From positions 930,001 through 994,000 of the forward strand of contig NZ_SACM01000001.1 of assembly GCF_004004565.1 (NCBI RefSeq): a stretch of 64,000 nt of DNA. The letters run 5' to 3'. The position numbers and the translations under genes were made by a program. The notes beneath the pieces are model-generated. The model was not told the DNA's origin and did no database searches. It saw only the letters and a list, made by a program, of their open reading frames with translations. Source of the stretch: Inhella crocodyli (lineage in GTDB: Bacteria; Pseudomonadota; Gammaproteobacteria; Burkholderiales; Burkholderiaceae_C). This document shows, in pieces, positions 63,158-64,000 of this stretch (the stretch's first letter is position 1; each line of letters opens with the position of its first letter).

Positions 63158-63832
63158 ATGTCCATGGCCGACCTTCCTCCCAGCAGCCGTCCCAGAGAAA
63201 AGCTGTTGGAGCGGGGCCCTGAATCGCTGAGCGACGCCGAACTGCTGGCCTTGCTGCTGCGGACGGGCGTGGCAGGCACCGGCGTTTTGCAACTTGCCGA
63301 CTCGCTCTTGCAGCGTTTCGGCGGCATCTCAGGCTTGCTGCAACAAGACGCCAGCGCCTTGCAATCGGTCAAAGGCTTGGGACCGGCCAAGCGGGCCGAA
63401 CTGGCCGCGGTGCTGGAGTTGGCCCGCCGTGCGATAGAGCAACCGATGGCCGAGCGTCCCGTCCTGAACGACCCGGGGTCGGTGCAACGCCTGCTTCGGC
63501 TGCGATTGGCGCACAAGCCCCACGAAGTGTTTGCGGTGCTCTTCCTGGACGCACAACTGCGCTTGATCGCTTTGGAAGAGTTGTTCCGGGGCAGCCTGAC
63601 CCACACCGCGGTCCACCCCCGGGAGGTGGTCGTGCGGGCCCTGGCCCTGCACGCCCACGCCGTGGTGTTGGCGCACAACCACCCCAGCGGCGTGTGCGAG
63701 CCCAGTGGGGACGACCGCCGGCTGACCGAGCGACTGGCGGCTGCCCTCCACCTGGTGGACGTTCGCGTGCTTGACCACGTGGTGGTTGGGCAGGGAACGT
63801 GCCGATCGTTGGCCGAGATGGGGTGGATCTGA
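63158..63832 (+). CDS. radC: RadC-family JAB-domain protein
   Basis: A 224-residue protein. The N-terminal helix-hairpin-helix half ([38 protein letters not shown]) is followed by the JAB/MPN+ metalloprotease-like domain with HNHPSG, which in the family binds zinc. Despite the historic name, a role in DNA repair is doubtful. A later start at 63164 (MADLPPSS) is possible. It is divergent from the FKBP gene, and its stop overlaps the next start (TGATG). Confidence 0.93.
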   Translation: MSMADLPPSSRPREKLLERGPESLSDAELLALLLRTGVAGTGVLQLADSLLQRFGGISGLLQQDASALQSVKGLGPAKRAELAAVLELARRAIEQPMAERPVLNDPGSVQRLLRLRLAHKPHEVFAVLFLDAQLRLIALEELFRGSLTHTAVHPREVVVRALALHAHAVVLAHNHPSGVCEPSGDDRRLTERLAAALHLVDVRVLDHVVVGQGTCRSLAEMGWI

Positions 63833-64000
63833 TGGCCAGCCCCCCCCTCAAAGGCCTGGACAGCCTGGCCTCGGTCCAGCGCGTGCTGCGCGAACGCCGC
63901 GCCGCCCAAGAGGCCGCCGAAGCCGCGGAACGCGAACGGTTGGCGCGGCTGGCCCGAGAGCGCAACCTGTTCGCACAAACGGTCGGGGCCGTGCATGCCA
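63832..64000 (+). CDS. Probable Smr-domain protein, N-terminal part (cut by window edge)
   Basis: Only the first 56 codons are in the window. The start ([19 protein letters not shown]) is followed by a charged helix rich in Arg, Ala and Glu, then NLFAQTVGAVHA. That pattern is common at the start of Smr/MutS2-type nuclease-domain proteins (a charged N-terminal helix, then LF...VG.V). The domain itself is outside the window, so this is tentative. The ATG overlaps the radC stop. Confidence 0.5.
   Translation, partial: MASPPLKGLDSLASVQRVLRERRAAQEAAEAAERERLARLARERNLFAQTVGAVHA

Overview
The window looks like a chromosomal segment of a GC-rich betaproteobacterium of the order Burkholderiales (Roseateles/Leptothrix/Rubrivivax-like). 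This rests on the fused glucokinase-HexR regulator, the PEP-CTERM surface-protein genes, the kynBUA cluster and the overall codon use. It is densely coded. I see no insertion sequence, prophage, CRISPR array or rRNA. The only tRNA gene is tRNA-Ser(CGA).

Layout. 1-3354: end of a PEP-CTERM/exosortase-type locus (TPR protein PrsT, then a PEP-CTERM protein behind a near-perfect sigma-54 promoter). 3353-9868: isoaspartyl peptidase, ribF, ileS, lspA and a histidine kinase. 9884-19445 (minus): glycogen operon glgP-glgB-glgX-malQ, a terminator, then a cation/proton antiporter. 19878-31489 (plus): maltodextrin operon malK-malE-malF-malG, followed by three exported GH13 enzymes and an aldo/keto reductase, with mostly overlapping start and stop codons. 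31515-35778 (minus): small genes (VOC protein, phosphatase-like protein, YdeI-like, DUF2200, secreted protein, solute-binding protein, NAD-dependent epimerase). 35804-42170 (minus): TonB-dependent receptor, flavin-dependent halogenase and S9 peptidase. 42437-48456: exported amylase, glucokinase, and the glucokinase-HexR fusion. 48471-57025: solute-binding protein, DUF2520 protein, gcdH with a LysR regulator, kynB-kynU-kynA and aminopeptidase P. 57029-64000: a deacetylase/caspase/TPR lipoprotein, a small hypothetical gene, tRNA-Ser, serS, ispH, an FKBP isomerase, radC and the start of a probable Smr-domain gene.

How it works together. The centre of the window (9.9-48.5 kb) reads as one alpha-glucan system, interrupted by the unrelated 31.5-35.0 kb block. 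In this model the TonB-dependent receptor and secreted amylases take up and cut starch or maltodextrins, MalEFGK imports them, and MalQ, GlgX, GlgP and GlgB interconvert maltodextrin and glycogen. Two glucokinases then phosphorylate glucose.

The main finding is a 15-bp palindrome of the form TGTAG-N5-CTACA. It lies upstream of glgP, malK, the secreted amylase, glk and the glk-hexR gene itself, with one weaker copy near the TonB receptor. It fits the known HexR operator shape, and it overlaps recognisable promoters for glgP and malK. This suggests that the Glk-HexR fusion controls starch and glycogen metabolism here. Other points of interest are the halogenase in the glucan locus and the lipoprotein joining a polysaccharide deacetylase to a caspase-like domain.
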